In this document: in pieces, positions 7,078-16,591 of the stretch
Layout: every line of letters begins with the position of its first letter
Position numbering within the stretch: the first letter of the stretch is position 1
NCBI GenBank assembly: GCA_002435835.1
Contig: DIVM01000227.1
Span: 1 to 19,020 of the forward strand
Origin: Firmicutes bacterium UBA6132
GTDB lineage: Bacteria > Bacillota_A > Clostridia > Tissierellales > Sedimentibacteraceae
Direction of reading: 5' to 3'
DNA length: 19,020 nucleotides
Position numbers and translations under genes: made by a program
The notes under the pieces: model-generated
The model's database searches: none
What the model was told of the DNA's origin: nothing
What the model saw: the letters and a program-made list of their open reading frames with translations, nothing else

Positions 7078-8835
7078 TTATAGGATATTAGCTTTGCCTC
7101 TATATACTACTCCTCTTTTTCCGTTTACTGTCAAAATTTCCCCATCAACAATTTTTTTAGTGCAATTTTCAGCGCCAACTATTACTTCTTTTCCTATATT
7201 AAGTCCAACTATAATAGCATGTGATGTTAAGCCACCTTCTTCAACTATTATTGCCGATGCTCTTTCCATATATTCAACTATATCTCTATCAGTTGATGAC
7301 ATAACTATAATATCACCATCTTCAAATTTTTCAGCAAGTTCTTTAGCATTTTTAACAACTCTTGCTTTTGCTATAACAGTTTCTTTACCAACACCAACTT
7401 TTTTATACAATAATTCACTTACTACATGAACTTTTAAAAGGTTAGTGCTTCCTGAAACTCCAACTGGTACTCCTGCTGTTATAATTATTAAATCCCCGTT
7501 TTTAATATACTTAGATTCTAATGCTTTAGCAACTGATGTATCTATTATTTCGTCAGTTGATTGCATTTTATCTATTAGCATTGGATAAACGCCCCAGTAT
7601 AAGGACATTCTTCTCATTACATATTCATTTTCTGTTGCAGCTATAATAGGAGCTACTGGTCTAAATTTTGAAACTGCTGAAGCTGTGTAGCCCGATGAAG
7701 TTGCTGTTATAATAGCTGTTGCATTTAAATCCAAACATGTTTTACATGTAGCTAAACTTATGGAATCAGTTATGGATTTATTAGTTCCCACATATTTTGT
7801 TTCAAGCATTTCTTTATAATCCAATGAATCTTCTATCATTTTAGCAATTTTACTCATAGTTTTTACTGATTCTATTGGATAAGAACCTGCTGCTGTTTCC
7901 CCTGAAAGCATGATTGCATCGGATCCTTCAAATATTGCTGTAGCTACGTCAGATACTTCTGCTCTAGTTGGGCGTGGATTTCTCATCATGGAATCAAGCA
8001 TTTGAGTTGCAGTTATAACTGGTTTTCCAGCATCATTACACATTTTAATTAATTTTTTTTGTACTAATGGAACTTCTTCTTCTAAAACTTCAACGCCAAG
8101 GTCGCCTCTTGCTACCATTATACCGTCTGAAACTTCAATAATTTCATCAATATTTTCAACGCCTTCTCTATTTTCAATTTTAGAAATAATCATTATATGA
8201 GCAGCGTTATTTTCTTCAAGGATTCTTCTTATAGATATTACATCATCAGCTTTTCTGATAAATGATGCTGCAATAAAATCAACACCTTGTTCAATACCAA
8301 ATTTTATATCAGAAATATCTCTTTCAGTTAATGCTGGAAGTTTTATTTTTACATTAGGAACATTAACACCTTTTTTATTTTTTATTGTTCCACCATTATT
8401 AACTATACATTTTAAATCAGTATTATTTAATGTTTCTATAACTTCTATACTAATGAGTCCATCATCTATTAAAACAATATCACCCTTTTTTACATCTTCT
8501 GCAAAATTCTCATATGTTACACTTACAATAGTTTCATTTCCCAATATTTGTCTTGAAGTTAAAATAATTTCCTGACCTGTTTTTACTTCTATTTGTCCGT
8601 TTTCAAAATCAAGTGTTCTAATTTCAGGTCCTTTAGTATCAAGCATTAAAGCAACTGTTGTATTTAAATCTTCTCTTACTTTTTTTATAGTATCTATTCT
8701 TCCCTTATGCTCTTCATGAGATCCGTGGGAAAAATTAAGTCTTGCAACATTTAATCCATTTATAACCAACTCTTTAAATATTTCTTCCGACTGAGAAGCT
8801 GGTCCTATAGTACAAACTATTTTTGTTTTTCTCAT
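7078..8835 (-). CDS. pyk: Pyruvate kinase, long form with C-terminal PEP-utilizer-like domain
   Basis: Pyruvate kinase converts phosphoenolpyruvate and ADP to pyruvate and ATP, the last step of glycolysis. The chosen ATG at 8835 follows GAGG at normal spacing and gives 585 residues starting MRKTKIVCTIGPAS. An upstream in-frame ATG at 8919 only adds a translated dispersed repeat and is rejected. Core motifs are RLNFSHGSHEEH, the signature ISKIENREGVENIDEI with the catalytic Lys, MVARGDLGVE and TATQMLDSM, followed by the PTRAEVSDVA segment. After the usual end near residue 475 there is an extra domain with GGLTSHAIIVG, like the swivelling phosphohistidine domain of PEP-utilizing enzymes but with Ser-His in a TSHA context. 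This extension is normal for Bacillus/Geobacillus-type enzymes. It lies 139 bases after pfkA. Confidence 0.97.
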   Translation of the reverse strand: MRKTKIVCTIGPASQSEEIFKELVINGLNVARLNFSHGSHEEHKGRIDTIKKVREDLNTTVALMLDTKGPEIRTLDFENGQIEVKTGQEIILTSRQILGNETIVSVTYENFAEDVKKGDIVLIDDGLISIEVIETLNNTDLKCIVNNGGTIKNKKGVNVPNVKIKLPALTERDISDIKFGIEQGVDFIAASFIRKADDVISIRRILEENNAAHIMIISKIENREGVENIDEIIEVSDGIMVARGDLGVEVLEEEVPLVQKKLIKMCNDAGKPVITATQMLDSMMRNPRPTRAEVSDVATAIFEGSDAIMLSGETAAGSYPIESVKTMSKIAKMIEDSLDYKEMLETKYVGTNKSITDSISLATCKTCLDLNATAIITATSSGYTASAVSKFRPVAPIIAATENEYVMRRMSLYWGVYPMLIDKMQSTDEIIDTSVAKALESKYIKNGDLIIITAGVPVGVSGSTNLLKVHVVSELLYKKVGVGKETVIAKARVVKNAKELAEKFEDGDIIVMSSTDRDIVEYMERASAIIVEEGGLTSHAIIVGLNIGKEVIVGAENCTKKIVDGEILTVNGKRGVVYRGKANIL

Positions 8836-8872
8836 ATAATACCTCTTTCTTTTTAAACCATATTTTCTAATA

Positions 8873-8904
8873 ACTGTCATCCTGAGCATAGCGAAGGATC
8901 TTTT
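8873..8904. repeat. Dispersed repeat (GATCCTTCGCTATGCTCAGG type)
   Basis: The minus strand contains GATCCTTCGCTATGCTCAGG followed at once by ATGAC. I know this string as a short dispersed repeat found between genes in many unrelated bacterial genomes, often mistranslated as RSFAMLRMT, as happens here in the false N-terminal extension of pyk. It sits in the leader between the possible pyk promoter and the pyk ribosome binding site. No function is established. Confidence 0.7.
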
Positions 8905-8908
8905 AAAA

Positions 8909-8936
8909 TTTATCAACAACTAACTGCTTTTTTCAA
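8909..8936 (-). promoter_or_regulatory. Possible promoter for pyk inside the DnaA-box cluster
   Basis: On the minus strand TTGAAA (8936-8931), a 16-base spacer and GATAAA (8914-8909) form a moderate sigma-A-like pair about 75 bases before the pyk start. Both hexamers overlap DnaA-box-like 9-mers. The -10 match is only four of six, so pyk may mostly be read from further upstream. Confidence 0.35.
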
Positions 8937-8968
8937 CAACTTATCCACAACTGCACAAGTTATCCACA
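8910..8968. promoter_or_regulatory. Cluster of four DnaA-box-like 9-mers
   Basis: Two perfect DnaA boxes TTATCCACA lie at 8941-8949 and 8960-8968. Two degenerate copies lie at 8910-8918 (TTATCAACA, 8/9) and 8930-8938 (TTTTCAACA, 7/9). All four point the same way, with starts 20, 11 and 19 bases apart, close to whole helical turns. DnaA is the initiator that binds TTATNCACA. The cluster is in the gap between pfkA and pyk, a few bases from the end of pfkA. It could titrate or reload DnaA, or let DnaA control pyk; which of these applies is inference. Confidence 0.6.
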
Positions 8969-8974
8969 GCTTTA

Positions 8975-9937
8975 TTAAATAGATAAAATTTTCGTTAAAT
9001 CATATGTATTTTGATCAAATGTTTTTTTAATTTGTAGAGCTTCTTTGATGTCCATATGAAATATTTCATTTCCTCTAACTCCAATTAATTTGCTTGAAAC
9101 AGAATTAATTAGTAATTCCACGGCTTTTGCACCCATTTGACTTCCTATGAGTCTGTCATAAACTGATGGTGTACCACCTCTTTGAGTGTATCCTAAAACA
9201 GAATACCTGGTGCTAACACCAGTTTTTTGTTCTATGGCTTCGCTTATTTCTTTTGCATTTCCAGCACCTTCTGCAAGAATTATTATACTGTGTTTTTTGC
9301 CCCTTGCTCTTCCCTGTAATATTTTATCGCATATTTCATCTATGCTGTGTTCTACTTCTGGTATAACAACCATTTCAGCTCCACCTGCTAAACCTGCATA
9401 TAAAGCTATATCGCCACAGTCCCTTCCCATAACTTCTATTACATTTGTTCTTCCATGGGATGATGAGGTATCTCTGATTTTTTCAACTGATTCAAGAACA
9501 GTTGACAAAGCCGTAAAAAATCCAAGTGTATACTGTGTATATGGTAAATCATTATCAATAGTTCCAGGAATTCCTATTGTAGGTATTCCAGCATCACAGA
9601 GCTCTTGTGCACCCTTAAAAGTTCCATCTCCACCGATTACCACCATACCATCTATACCCAGGTATTTTATATTTTTAACTGCTTTTTTTAAACCTTCTTC
9701 AGTTGCAAACTCAGAGCACCTTGCACTTCCAAGAATTGTGCCTCCTCTGTGTATAATATCTGCCACAGAAGACAAATTCATTTCAACAGTATCAGAATCA
9801 ATTAAACCTTTATAACCATTTCTTATGCCTAAAATATTAACATTATTATAAATTCCATATCTCACAACTGCTCTTATGGCAGCATTCATGCCCGGTGCAT
9901 CTCCACCGCTGGTTAGTACTCCGATTTTTTTTAACAT
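8975..9937 (-). CDS. pfkA: ATP-dependent 6-phosphofructokinase
   Basis: PfkA phosphorylates fructose 6-phosphate to fructose 1,6-bisphosphate, the committing step of glycolysis, as an allosteric cytosolic tetramer. The 320-residue length matches the bacterial ATP enzyme. Visible motifs are [10 protein letters not shown] (residues 9-18), GGDGT (102-106, the Gly favouring ATP over pyrophosphate), the catalytic PGTIDNDLP with Asp128, and VMGRDCGD (169-176), which contacts the sugar phosphate. The start is supported by GGAGGG just before the ATG. It lies only 17 bases after dnaE and surely shares its transcript. The dnaE-pfkA-pyk order is common in Firmicutes, sometimes with acc genes between dnaE and pfkA, which are missing here. 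Confidence 0.98.
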   Translation of the reverse strand: MLKKIGVLTSGGDAPGMNAAIRAVVRYGIYNNVNILGIRNGYKGLIDSDTVEMNLSSVADIIHRGGTILGSARCSEFATEEGLKKAVKNIKYLGIDGMVVIGGDGTFKGAQELCDAGIPTIGIPGTIDNDLPYTQYTLGFFTALSTVLESVEKIRDTSSSHGRTNVIEVMGRDCGDIALYAGLAGGAEMVVIPEVEHSIDEICDKILQGRARGKKHSIIILAEGAGNAKEISEAIEQKTGVSTRYSVLGYTQRGGTPSVYDRLIGSQMGAKAVELLINSVSSKLIGVRGNEIFHMDIKEALQIKKTFDQNTYDLTKILSI

Positions 9938-9954
9938 AATACCCTCCGTTGCAT

Positions 9955-12900
9955 TTATTTTAAAACTATATTATTTTTACCTAAAATATTAATTAAACTA
10001 TTTAATAATTGATTATTTTCTGCATTTACTTTGCATTTTAAAACTAAATTTGCCTTTTCTTCTTCATTATAAATAATTACAGAATCATTTCCTTCATATA
10101 AACTTAAAATTTCAAATAAATCTTGTTTTATACCTTTATACTGATTAGCATCTTTAATTTTTATATATATTTTTTTTATATTGTATTTTGAGTTACTATG
10201 AGTTTTCTTTGCAATTTTTACTTCATATGATGCACTATTTTCACTAACTGATCCATCTTTAAATTTATTAGATAAATTAATTTTATTATTATTTAATAAT
10301 TCAACAGTAGCTTTATTAAGTTTCGTAATTTTATTGCAAATTAGTTTTGGAACATCATCTTCAACTACATTTAAATTCCCCTCTACTAATACTATGTTAT
10401 CTTCATAAAGCAATTCTTTATAATTTTCAAATATTTTAGGAAAAACAATTCCTTCTATGGTACCATATAAATCTTCTAATGTTATAAATGCCATCATATT
10501 GTTGTTTTTAGTTATTTTGTTTTGTTTTTTAATTATTATGCCACCTATAACAACTTTACTACCATCATGTAAAAAACTTTCTCCTTTTGTTTCTGAAGAA
10601 TCTGATAATTCAGCTATTTCACTTGTATTTGTATTAGTGTAACTTTCAAGTTCCTGCTCATATTCAGATAATGGATGACCGCTTAAATAAACTCCAACCA
10701 TTTCTTTTTCCATGTTTAAAAGAGTTTTTTCATTGTATTCAGGAAGATTTGGATATTGTTCATCTAAAGTAATATTTAAACTTTTATTATTAAAATCATC
10801 AAATAAAGAAAATTGTCCTTCTATGTTTCTTCTTTTCTGATTTTGTACGCTATCTATTATTCTTTCATAAACAGCCATAAGCACTGAACGATTAACATTT
10901 AAAAAATTAAAAGCACCACATTTTATTAATGATTCTATTTGTCGCTTATTTAAAACTATTGGATCAACTTTTTGACAAAAATCTGTAAAGCTTGTAAATT
11001 TACCTTTACTTTCCCTTGCTTTAATTATTTCATGTATAACATTGGACCCAACATTTTTAACTGCAGCAAGCCCAAAACGAATTTTTCTTCCTACAACAGT
11101 GAATTTATCCATGCTTTCATTGACATCTGGAGGTAAAATTTGAATGTTAAGTCTTTTACATTCTCTTATATAAAATGAAACTGAACTTGAACTTCCCATG
11201 ATGCTTGAAATTAATGCTGCCATAAATTCAACTGGATAATATAATTTAAGATATGCCGTTTCATAAGCTAATGCCGCATATGCAACAGAGTGAGCTTTTG
11301 GGAATGCATATTTTGCAAATTCAATCATTAAATCATATATTTCATTAGCAGCTTTTTCATCAACTCCATTTTTTATAGCACCGGGAATTTCAGCTTCACC
11401 ATTTTCAGACGCTTTTCCATAAATAAAGTTTTGTCTTTCCTGCTGCATAACACTCATTTTTTTCTTACCCATTGCACGTCTTAACAAGTCAGAACGTCCC
11501 ATTGTAAATCCGCCTATGTCCCTAACTATTTGCATAACCTGTTCTTGATAAACCATACATCCATAAGTAACATTTAAAATTGGTTCTAATTTTGGATGTA
11601 AATAATTAACATGCTCAGGATTAAGTCTGTTTTTAATAAAAACAGGTATTTGCCCCATAGGACCAGGCCTGTACAAAGCATTAGCAGCGGATAAATTTTC
11701 AAATTCAGTTGGCTTTAATTCTTTTAAAAACACTCTCATACCAGAACTTTCAAATTGGAATATGCCCAAAGTGTCAGCTTTAGCAAACATTTTAAATACT
11801 TCTTTATCTTCATATTTACAATCACTAAAATCAACTTTTATACTGTGATTTTTTTCTATTAAATTAATAGCATCCCTTATAACTGTAAGAGTTCTTAATC
11901 CTAAGAAGTCCATTTTCAATAGCCCAAGTTCTTCTAATTCAATCATGTTAAACTGAGTTGTAATGATATCCTTATTCCTTGATAAAGGAACATATTCTGT
12001 TACTGACTGCTTAGATATTAATACTCCAGCTGCATGAGTTGAAGCATGTCTTGGAAGTCCTTCAACTTTTAAAGCTATATCTATTAATTTTTTAACTTTA
12101 TCATTTGAATCATAAATTTCTTTTAATTCTTTATTTACTTCTAAGGCAGTTGAAATAGTCATACCTAAACTTGTTGGAATTTTTTTTGCTACAAAATCAA
12201 CTTCTCTATAGGATAAATCAAGAGCTCTTCCAACATCCCTTATAGCTCCCCTTGCTGCCATTGTTCCAAAGGTAATTATTTGGGCAACTTTTTCATGTCC
12301 ATATTTTTCTTTTACATATTCTATAACTTCTTCTCGACGTTCATAACAAAAATCCACGTCAATATCTGGCATACTAACTCTTTCAGGATTTAAAAAACGC
12401 TCAAAAATAAGATTATATTTTAAAGGGTCTATATTAGTTATTTTCATACTATATGCAACTAAACTTCCTGCAGCAGAACCCCTGCCAGGACCAACCATTA
12501 TATTATTGTCTTTTGCATATTTAATAAAATCCCAAACGATTAAAAAATAATCCACATATCCCATTTGTTCTATAATGCTTATTTCATAATCAAGCCTTTG
12601 TTGTATATCTTCACTTATTTCAGCATACCTTTCTTTTAATCCTTTATTACATATTTCTTTGAAATATCCTGTTTTAGTATATCCTAAAGGCACTTTAAAT
12701 TCTGGAAGATGAACAGTTTCAAAATCAAGTTCAACATTACATCTCTCAGAAATTTTCACTGTATTTTCTATTGCTTCTTGTGGAAAAAGTTCTGACATTT
12801 CTTCATAGGATTTTAAATAAAATTCTGTTGAAGGAAATTTCATACGGTCAGAATCATTAACAGTCTTTTGAGTTTGAATGCACAAAAGAACATCATGAAA

Positions 12901-13554
12901 ATGCGCATCTTCTTTATTTATGTAATGGACATCATTTGTAGCAACTAAACCAATGCCGGTTTCTTTACTTAATTTAATAACTTTTTCATTAACACGTTGT
13001 TGTTCTTCCATACCGTGGTCTTGTAATTCAAGGTAAAAATTATTTTCACCAAATATTTCTTTATATAAAAGCGCTTTAGACACTGCTTCTTCATAGTTAT
13101 TTTCAAGTATATTATTTTGAACTTCTCCTGCTAAACATGCACTAAGAGCAATTATTCCTTTGCTATGTTTTCTCAAAAAATCATAATCAACACGAGGTTT
13201 ATAATAAAACCCATCAACAAAACCTGCTGAACATATTTTTAATAAATTTTTATATCCTTCATAATTTTCTGCAAGCAAAACAAGGTGATATTGATTTTTA
13301 TCCTTTTGTGGATCCTTATCCAACATATTTCTTGGAGTTACATATGCTTCAAAACCCAGTATGGGTTTTATTCCTTCTTTTTTGGCAGACTTAAAAAACT
13401 CAACAACCCCATACATTGCTCCGTGGTCCGTTATAGCAAGACTATCCATATTTAATTCTTTTGCTTTTTTAATTAATTCTTTTATTCTGCATGCACCGTC
13501 AAGCAAACTAAACTCTGTGTGCGTATGTAAATGTGTAAATTTTTTATTTTCCAT
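9955..13554 (-). CDS. dnaE: DNA polymerase III alpha subunit, DnaE type
   Basis: DnaE is a replicative C-family DNA polymerase. The ATG at 13554 is chosen because TGAGGAAA precedes it; an ATG five codons earlier overlaps that site. The 1199-residue product has an N-terminal PHP domain ([14 protein letters not shown] from residue 8, TDHGAMYG near 43), then [15 protein letters not shown] near 355. The catalytic palm has PDIDVDF near 396 and the third acidic residue in KMDFLGLRT near 549. Fingers, helix-hairpin-helix and an OB-fold ([11 protein letters not shown]) follow, and the last 120 residues form a Lys/Asn-rich tail. No intein or frameshift is seen. It is slightly longer than the E. coli protein. 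Whether it is the main polymerase or a partner of PolC cannot be told from this window. It lies 20 bases after the chromate transporter pair. Confidence 0.97.
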   Translation of the reverse strand: MENKKFTHLHTHTEFSLLDGACRIKELIKKAKELNMDSLAITDHGAMYGVVEFFKSAKKEGIKPILGFEAYVTPRNMLDKDPQKDKNQYHLVLLAENYEGYKNLLKICSAGFVDGFYYKPRVDYDFLRKHSKGIIALSACLAGEVQNNILENNYEEAVSKALLYKEIFGENNFYLELQDHGMEEQQRVNEKVIKLSKETGIGLVATNDVHYINKEDAHFHDVLLCIQTQKTVNDSDRMKFPSTEFYLKSYEEMSELFPQEAIENTVKISERCNVELDFETVHLPEFKVPLGYTKTGYFKEICNKGLKERYAEISEDIQQRLDYEISIIEQMGYVDYFLIVWDFIKYAKDNNIMVGPGRGSAAGSLVAYSMKITNIDPLKYNLIFERFLNPERVSMPDIDVDFCYERREEVIEYVKEKYGHEKVAQIITFGTMAARGAIRDVGRALDLSYREVDFVAKKIPTSLGMTISTALEVNKELKEIYDSNDKVKKLIDIALKVEGLPRHASTHAAGVLISKQSVTEYVPLSRNKDIITTQFNMIELEELGLLKMDFLGLRTLTVIRDAINLIEKNHSIKVDFSDCKYEDKEVFKMFAKADTLGIFQFESSGMRVFLKELKPTEFENLSAANALYRPGPMGQIPVFIKNRLNPEHVNYLHPKLEPILNVTYGCMVYQEQVMQIVRDIGGFTMGRSDLLRRAMGKKKMSVMQQERQNFIYGKASENGEAEIPGAIKNGVDEKAANEIYDLMIEFAKYAFPKAHSVAYAALAYETAYLKLYYPVEFMAALISSIMGSSSSVSFYIRECKRLNIQILPPDVNESMDKFTVVGRKIRFGLAAVKNVGSNVIHEIIKARESKGKFTSFTDFCQKVDPIVLNKRQIESLIKCGAFNFLNVNRSVLMAVYERIIDSVQNQKRRNIEGQFSLFDDFNNKSLNITLDEQYPNLPEYNEKTLLNMEKEMVGVYLSGHPLSEYEQELESYTNTNTSEIAELSDSSETKGESFLHDGSKVVIGGIIIKKQNKITKNNNMMAFITLEDLYGTIEGIVFPKIFENYKELLYEDNIVLVEGNLNVVEDDVPKLICNKITKLNKATVELLNNNKINLSNKFKDGSVSENSASYEVKIAKKTHSNSKYNIKKIYIKIKDANQYKGIKQDLFEILSLYEGNDSVIIYNEEEKANLVLKCKVNAENNQLLNSLINILGKNNIVLK

Positions 13555-13574
13555 AAATAATTTCCTCATTGATA

Positions 13575-14144
13575 CTAAATTGATTTAATAATTATTCCTG
13601 CTATACCTGTAACTACAATAATATGCATTGGATTTACTTTGAATTTCCTCAAGAAAAATAAAGAAACAACAATTATAATTACAGAAACAATATTAATATC
13701 ATCTATGTTAAAGTTAAAAAGGTTTATATTTTCATTTTTAAATACTGCAAGAGCAAAAATTGATAATCCTGCAGATGCTATTAATGAAACAACAGCAGGT
13801 CTTATACCTTTTAAAATTCCTTGTATTGAATTTAAATTTTTATATTTAAAATAAAAATATGATAAAGTTAAAACAATAATACATGACGGCGTGATGCATC
13901 CTAGTGTAGCTATTATAGCTCCAGGAAGTCCAGCTACTTTAGTTCCAACAAATGTAGCTGCATTAAGTGCAATTGGTCCTGGCGTCATTTGAGAAATTGT
14001 TAAGAGGTCTGCAAATTCTGATAAACTAAGCCAATTATGTACTTCAATAACTTGATGTTCTATTAAAGGAAGTGCTGCATATCCTCCTCCAATGCTAAAT
14101 AAACCAATAAGAAAAAAACTTATAAAAATTTGAACTAAAATCAT
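13575..14144 (-). CDS. Chromate transporter, half-size (second of pair)
   Basis: This 189-residue membrane protein is a short-chain member of the CHR family, in which two half-size proteins together replace the long ChrA. It shows the family's SIGGGYAALPLIEHQ near the N-terminus and ISQMTPGPIALNAATFVGTKVAG, then several hydrophobic segments. CHR proteins export chromate, probably mistaking it for sulfate, but many members are not chromate-linked, so the substrate is uncertain. Its start codon overlaps the stop of the upstream partner (ATGA), a sign of translational coupling, and AAGGAG lies eight bases before it. It ends 20 bases before dnaE with no terminator between. Confidence 0.92.
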   Translation of the reverse strand: MILVQIFISFFLIGLFSIGGGYAALPLIEHQVIEVHNWLSLSEFADLLTISQMTPGPIALNAATFVGTKVAGLPGAIIATLGCITPSCIIVLTLSYFYFKYKNLNSIQGILKGIRPAVVSLIASAGLSIFALAVFKNENINLFNFNIDDINIVSVIIIVVSLFFLRKFKVNPMHIIVVTGIAGIIIKSI

Positions 14145-14752
14145 TTAAGCTGCTCCTTATTTTTATTATGTAATTTAAACCATTTAATGTTGGAATAATA
14201 ACATGCACCAAAAATTCCACTTACAATTATAATCAAAGCAGCATTAATGTCCAAAAAAACAGCTGCTATAAATGTCACTACCATAATTGAAAAAGAAATT
14301 TTATTATTAGTTTTTATGATATCTTTTACCATATTAATAATAACATCCAATATTACGGCTGCTATTCCAGCTCTCATACCCCAAAGAAGTGCATTAATAA
14401 AAAAATTGCTTTTAAATGTTTCATAAAACATAGAAATTATTGAGATTATAATAAGAGGAGGAAGAGAAGTTCCTAATGTTGTTAAAAGCGCACCTATTAC
14501 TCCTGCAAGTTTATATCCGACCATTATGGATGTGTTTATAGCAATAGGCCCTGGTGCCGACTGAGAAATTGCTACTAAATTAAGCATTTCTTCTTCATCA
14601 ACCCATTTTAATTCTTCAACAAATTTCTTGCGCATTAAAGGAACTATTACATATCCCCCTCCAATAGTAAAAGCACTCAAAGTTAATGTTGAAGAAAATA
14701 ATTTTAAGTAAAACTTTAAATCTTTTTCCATATCATGATCATGTCCTTCCAT
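14141..14752 (-). CDS. Chromate transporter, half-size (first of pair)
   Basis: This is the other half of the CHR pair, up to 203 residues. Family motifs are AFTIGGGYVIVPLMRKKFVEE, WVDEEEMLNLVAISQSAPGP and MVGYKLAGVIGALLTTLGTSLPP, followed by further membrane segments. Paired halves are thought to insert with opposite topology and work as a heterodimer. Two starts are possible: the ATG at 14752, which adds a His/Asp-rich MEGHDHD but has no ribosome binding site, or the ATG at 14731, with GGAAGGA about 12 bases ahead. The second is slightly favoured. The gap to the cardiolipin synthase upstream is about 25 bases without a visible promoter, so the pair is probably read with it. Confidence 0.9.
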   Translation of the reverse strand: MEGHDHDMEKDLKFYLKLFSSTLTLSAFTIGGGYVIVPLMRKKFVEELKWVDEEEMLNLVAISQSAPGPIAINTSIMVGYKLAGVIGALLTTLGTSLPPLIIISIISMFYETFKSNFFINALLWGMRAGIAAVILDVIINMVKDIIKTNNKISFSIMVVTFIAAVFLDINAALIIIVSGIFGACYYSNIKWFKLHNKNKEQLK

Positions 14753-14777
14753 ATTAAGATAATGTATTATTATATTT

Positions 14778-16316
14778 TTACATCAATGGTGCAAATATTT
14801 TAAGCATCATTCTTCCTAATCTTATATAATATTTAGTTTTTTTACATTTCTCTAAAGTTATTTGCTCACATTCAGGTAAAATTTTTAAAAACTCATTTTT
14901 TACTTCATAAACACTTTTTGTCTTATACATCCAAACACCGCATTCAAAATGCAAATACAAACTTCTATAATCTAAATTTATGGAGCCAACAATGGCATAT
15001 ACATCATCCACAACAAATGTTTTTCCATGAACAAACCCAGGTGTATATTCATAAATAAATACACCATCTTCTATTAATTCTTCATAATTAGATCGAGTAA
15101 CTGCATGAACATACCATTTGTCAGGAATGTGAGGAGTAATTATTCTTACATCAACACCTCTTTTAGCAGCCATTCTTAAAGAAGCCATCATTTTATAATC
15201 AGAAATTAAATAAGGAGTTTCTATATATATATAATCATCTGCTTCATTTATTAAATTTAAATAAACAGTTTCACTTATAGCTTCATCATCTAAAGGGCTG
15301 TCATTAAAAGGTTGAACATAGCCATTTGGTTCTACTTCATATATATTCATGTAAACGGATGGTTTAAATTCATTAAAATCTTCTTTAATATGTCTCAAAT
15401 ATCCCCACATGGATAAAAACATTACAGTAAAACTCCATACAGCTTCACCTTTTAAAACTATACACGAATCATGCCAATGACCAAATTTATCAACAGCATT
15501 AATATATTCGTCAGCTATATTAATGCCTCCTGTATAACCCGTATGTCCATCAATAATAGCAATTTTTCTATGATCCCTGTTATTTAACCTAAGGGACAAT
15601 ACAGGCACAAAACGATTAAAAACACAACATTTAATACCCATATTTTCAAGTTTTTTATAGTAATCCGATGGTAATTTAAATAAGCATCCAACATCATCAT
15701 AAATAACCCTAACATCAACGCCTTCTTTAACTTTTTGCTGTAGAATATCCAATATACTGTTCCACATTTTACCTTCTTCAATTATAAAAAATTCAAGAAA
15801 TATATAATGCTTTGCCTTTTTTAATTCTTGTAATATATCTTCATAAAATGCTTCACCAGGTGCTAAAAAATTTGTATATGTATTTTCATAAATAGGGCAA
15901 TAAGAATAATTTTGTATATATTTTGATTGATTTGCTGCTGGTTTATTTTCTTTAAAAAGTCTATTTATACAAAAATTATCTTGCCTCAGAAATTGTTTCA
16001 TTTTTAAAGCTATTTCCTGCATCCTTTTTTTATTTCTATTGCTTGTTCTATTGCCACCTATAAAGAGGAAAAATAGCCCTCCGAAAATAGGAAAAATCAT
16101 AATTGGAATAATCCATGCAATTTTATATGAAGGATTACTTTTGCTGTTCATAACTGTCAAAACCACTATTACACTTATAACAGTAAAAATCACATCGAAC
16201 AGAACAAAATAATTACTAAATTTCCATATTATTAAAAGCAAAGTTATAGCTTGAATTATAATGGAAGATGCAACTATAAAAACTCTGCTAAACATCATTC
16301 TTATTAAATTTTGCAT
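14778..16316 (-). CDS. cls: Cardiolipin synthase
   Basis: Cardiolipin synthase joins two phosphatidylglycerol molecules into cardiolipin and glycerol at the inner face of the membrane. The 512-residue protein has two N-terminal membrane segments (about 10-31 and 36-56) and another hydrophobic stretch at about 65-88 (PLDc_N region). Two phospholipase-D catalytic motifs follow: HRKIAIIDG (His249, Lys251, Asp256) and VHGKTFVVDD (His430, Lys432, Asp437), each with the downstream GxN (GGIN, GSIN). The length is typical. The start follows GAGGAG at good spacing. It is the first gene of the long minus-strand run; no convincing promoter was found in the 275 bases before it. Firmicutes often carry several cls paralogs, so the symbol is generic. 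Confidence 0.95.
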   Translation of the reverse strand: MQNLIRMMFSRVFIVASSIIIQAITLLLIIWKFSNYFVLFDVIFTVISVIVVLTVMNSKSNPSYKIAWIIPIMIFPIFGGLFFLFIGGNRTSNRNKKRMQEIALKMKQFLRQDNFCINRLFKENKPAANQSKYIQNYSYCPIYENTYTNFLAPGEAFYEDILQELKKAKHYIFLEFFIIEEGKMWNSILDILQQKVKEGVDVRVIYDDVGCLFKLPSDYYKKLENMGIKCCVFNRFVPVLSLRLNNRDHRKIAIIDGHTGYTGGINIADEYINAVDKFGHWHDSCIVLKGEAVWSFTVMFLSMWGYLRHIKEDFNEFKPSVYMNIYEVEPNGYVQPFNDSPLDDEAISETVYLNLINEADDYIYIETPYLISDYKMMASLRMAAKRGVDVRIITPHIPDKWYVHAVTRSNYEELIEDGVFIYEYTPGFVHGKTFVVDDVYAIVGSINLDYRSLYLHFECGVWMYKTKSVYEVKNEFLKILPECEQITLEKCKKTKYYIRLGRMMLKIFAPLM

Positions 16317-16413
16317 ATTAACTCCTCAGTAATTTTTTTGATTTATATATGACATCTATTATTAGTTTTTTATTTTAAGTTATTTATATTATTACCCAAC
16401 ATTCGTATACTTG

Positions 16414-16444
16414 AACCAAAAAGTCACTCCGTGACTTTTTGGTT
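16414..16444. repeat. Perfect 14-bp inverted repeat with 3-base loop
   Basis: AACCAAAAAGTCAC (16414-16427) and its exact complement (16431-16444) flank TCC. The hairpin stands apart from the terminator at 16533-16570 and from the cls start, in a stretch otherwise empty of genes. Without a T-run on either strand it is not a standard terminator; it may be a small dispersed repeat or an operator or leader hairpin of cls. Confidence 0.6.
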
Positions 16445-16532
16445 GGTATTTATATTATTAACAAATTATTAAATAAATTGTAACATTTTATATTAAAGAA
16501 GTAAACAATGTTAAATTAATAATTTAATATAT

Positions 16533-16570
16533 AAAAAAGACCACTTTAAAAAACAAAGTGATCCTTTTTT
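16533..16570 (-). terminator. Intrinsic terminator after the first cstA gene
   Basis: On the minus strand A6-GGATCACTTT pairs with AAAGTGGTC-T6 (one bulged G, one G-U pair) around an A/T loop and ends in a T-run. It follows the stop codon by about 20 bases. The 275-base gap up to cls otherwise holds only AT-rich DNA and the inverted repeat at 16414-16444. Confidence 0.75.
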
Positions 16571-16591
16571 ATATTTTGTTTTAATAAAAAA

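Noticed and set aside
7094..7429. 111-codon open frame opposite pyk
   Set aside because: Antisense shadow, rich in Thr, Ser and Pro, typical of reverse reading of AT-rich genes.
8836..8919. N-terminal extension of pyruvate kinase by 28 residues
   Set aside because: It translates the dispersed repeat (RSFAMLRMT), and the inner ATG has the ribosome binding site and the normal family N-terminus.
8910..8968. DnaA boxes taken as the chromosomal origin oriC
   Set aside because: No dnaA, dnaN, rpmH or other origin-linked gene is near, the cluster is small, and there is no clear AT-rich unwinding region beyond the general AT bias.
9186..9815. 209-codon open frame opposite pfkA
   Set aside because: It is an antisense shadow of pfkA with no ribosome binding site and low-complexity Ser/Pro/Ile-rich content.
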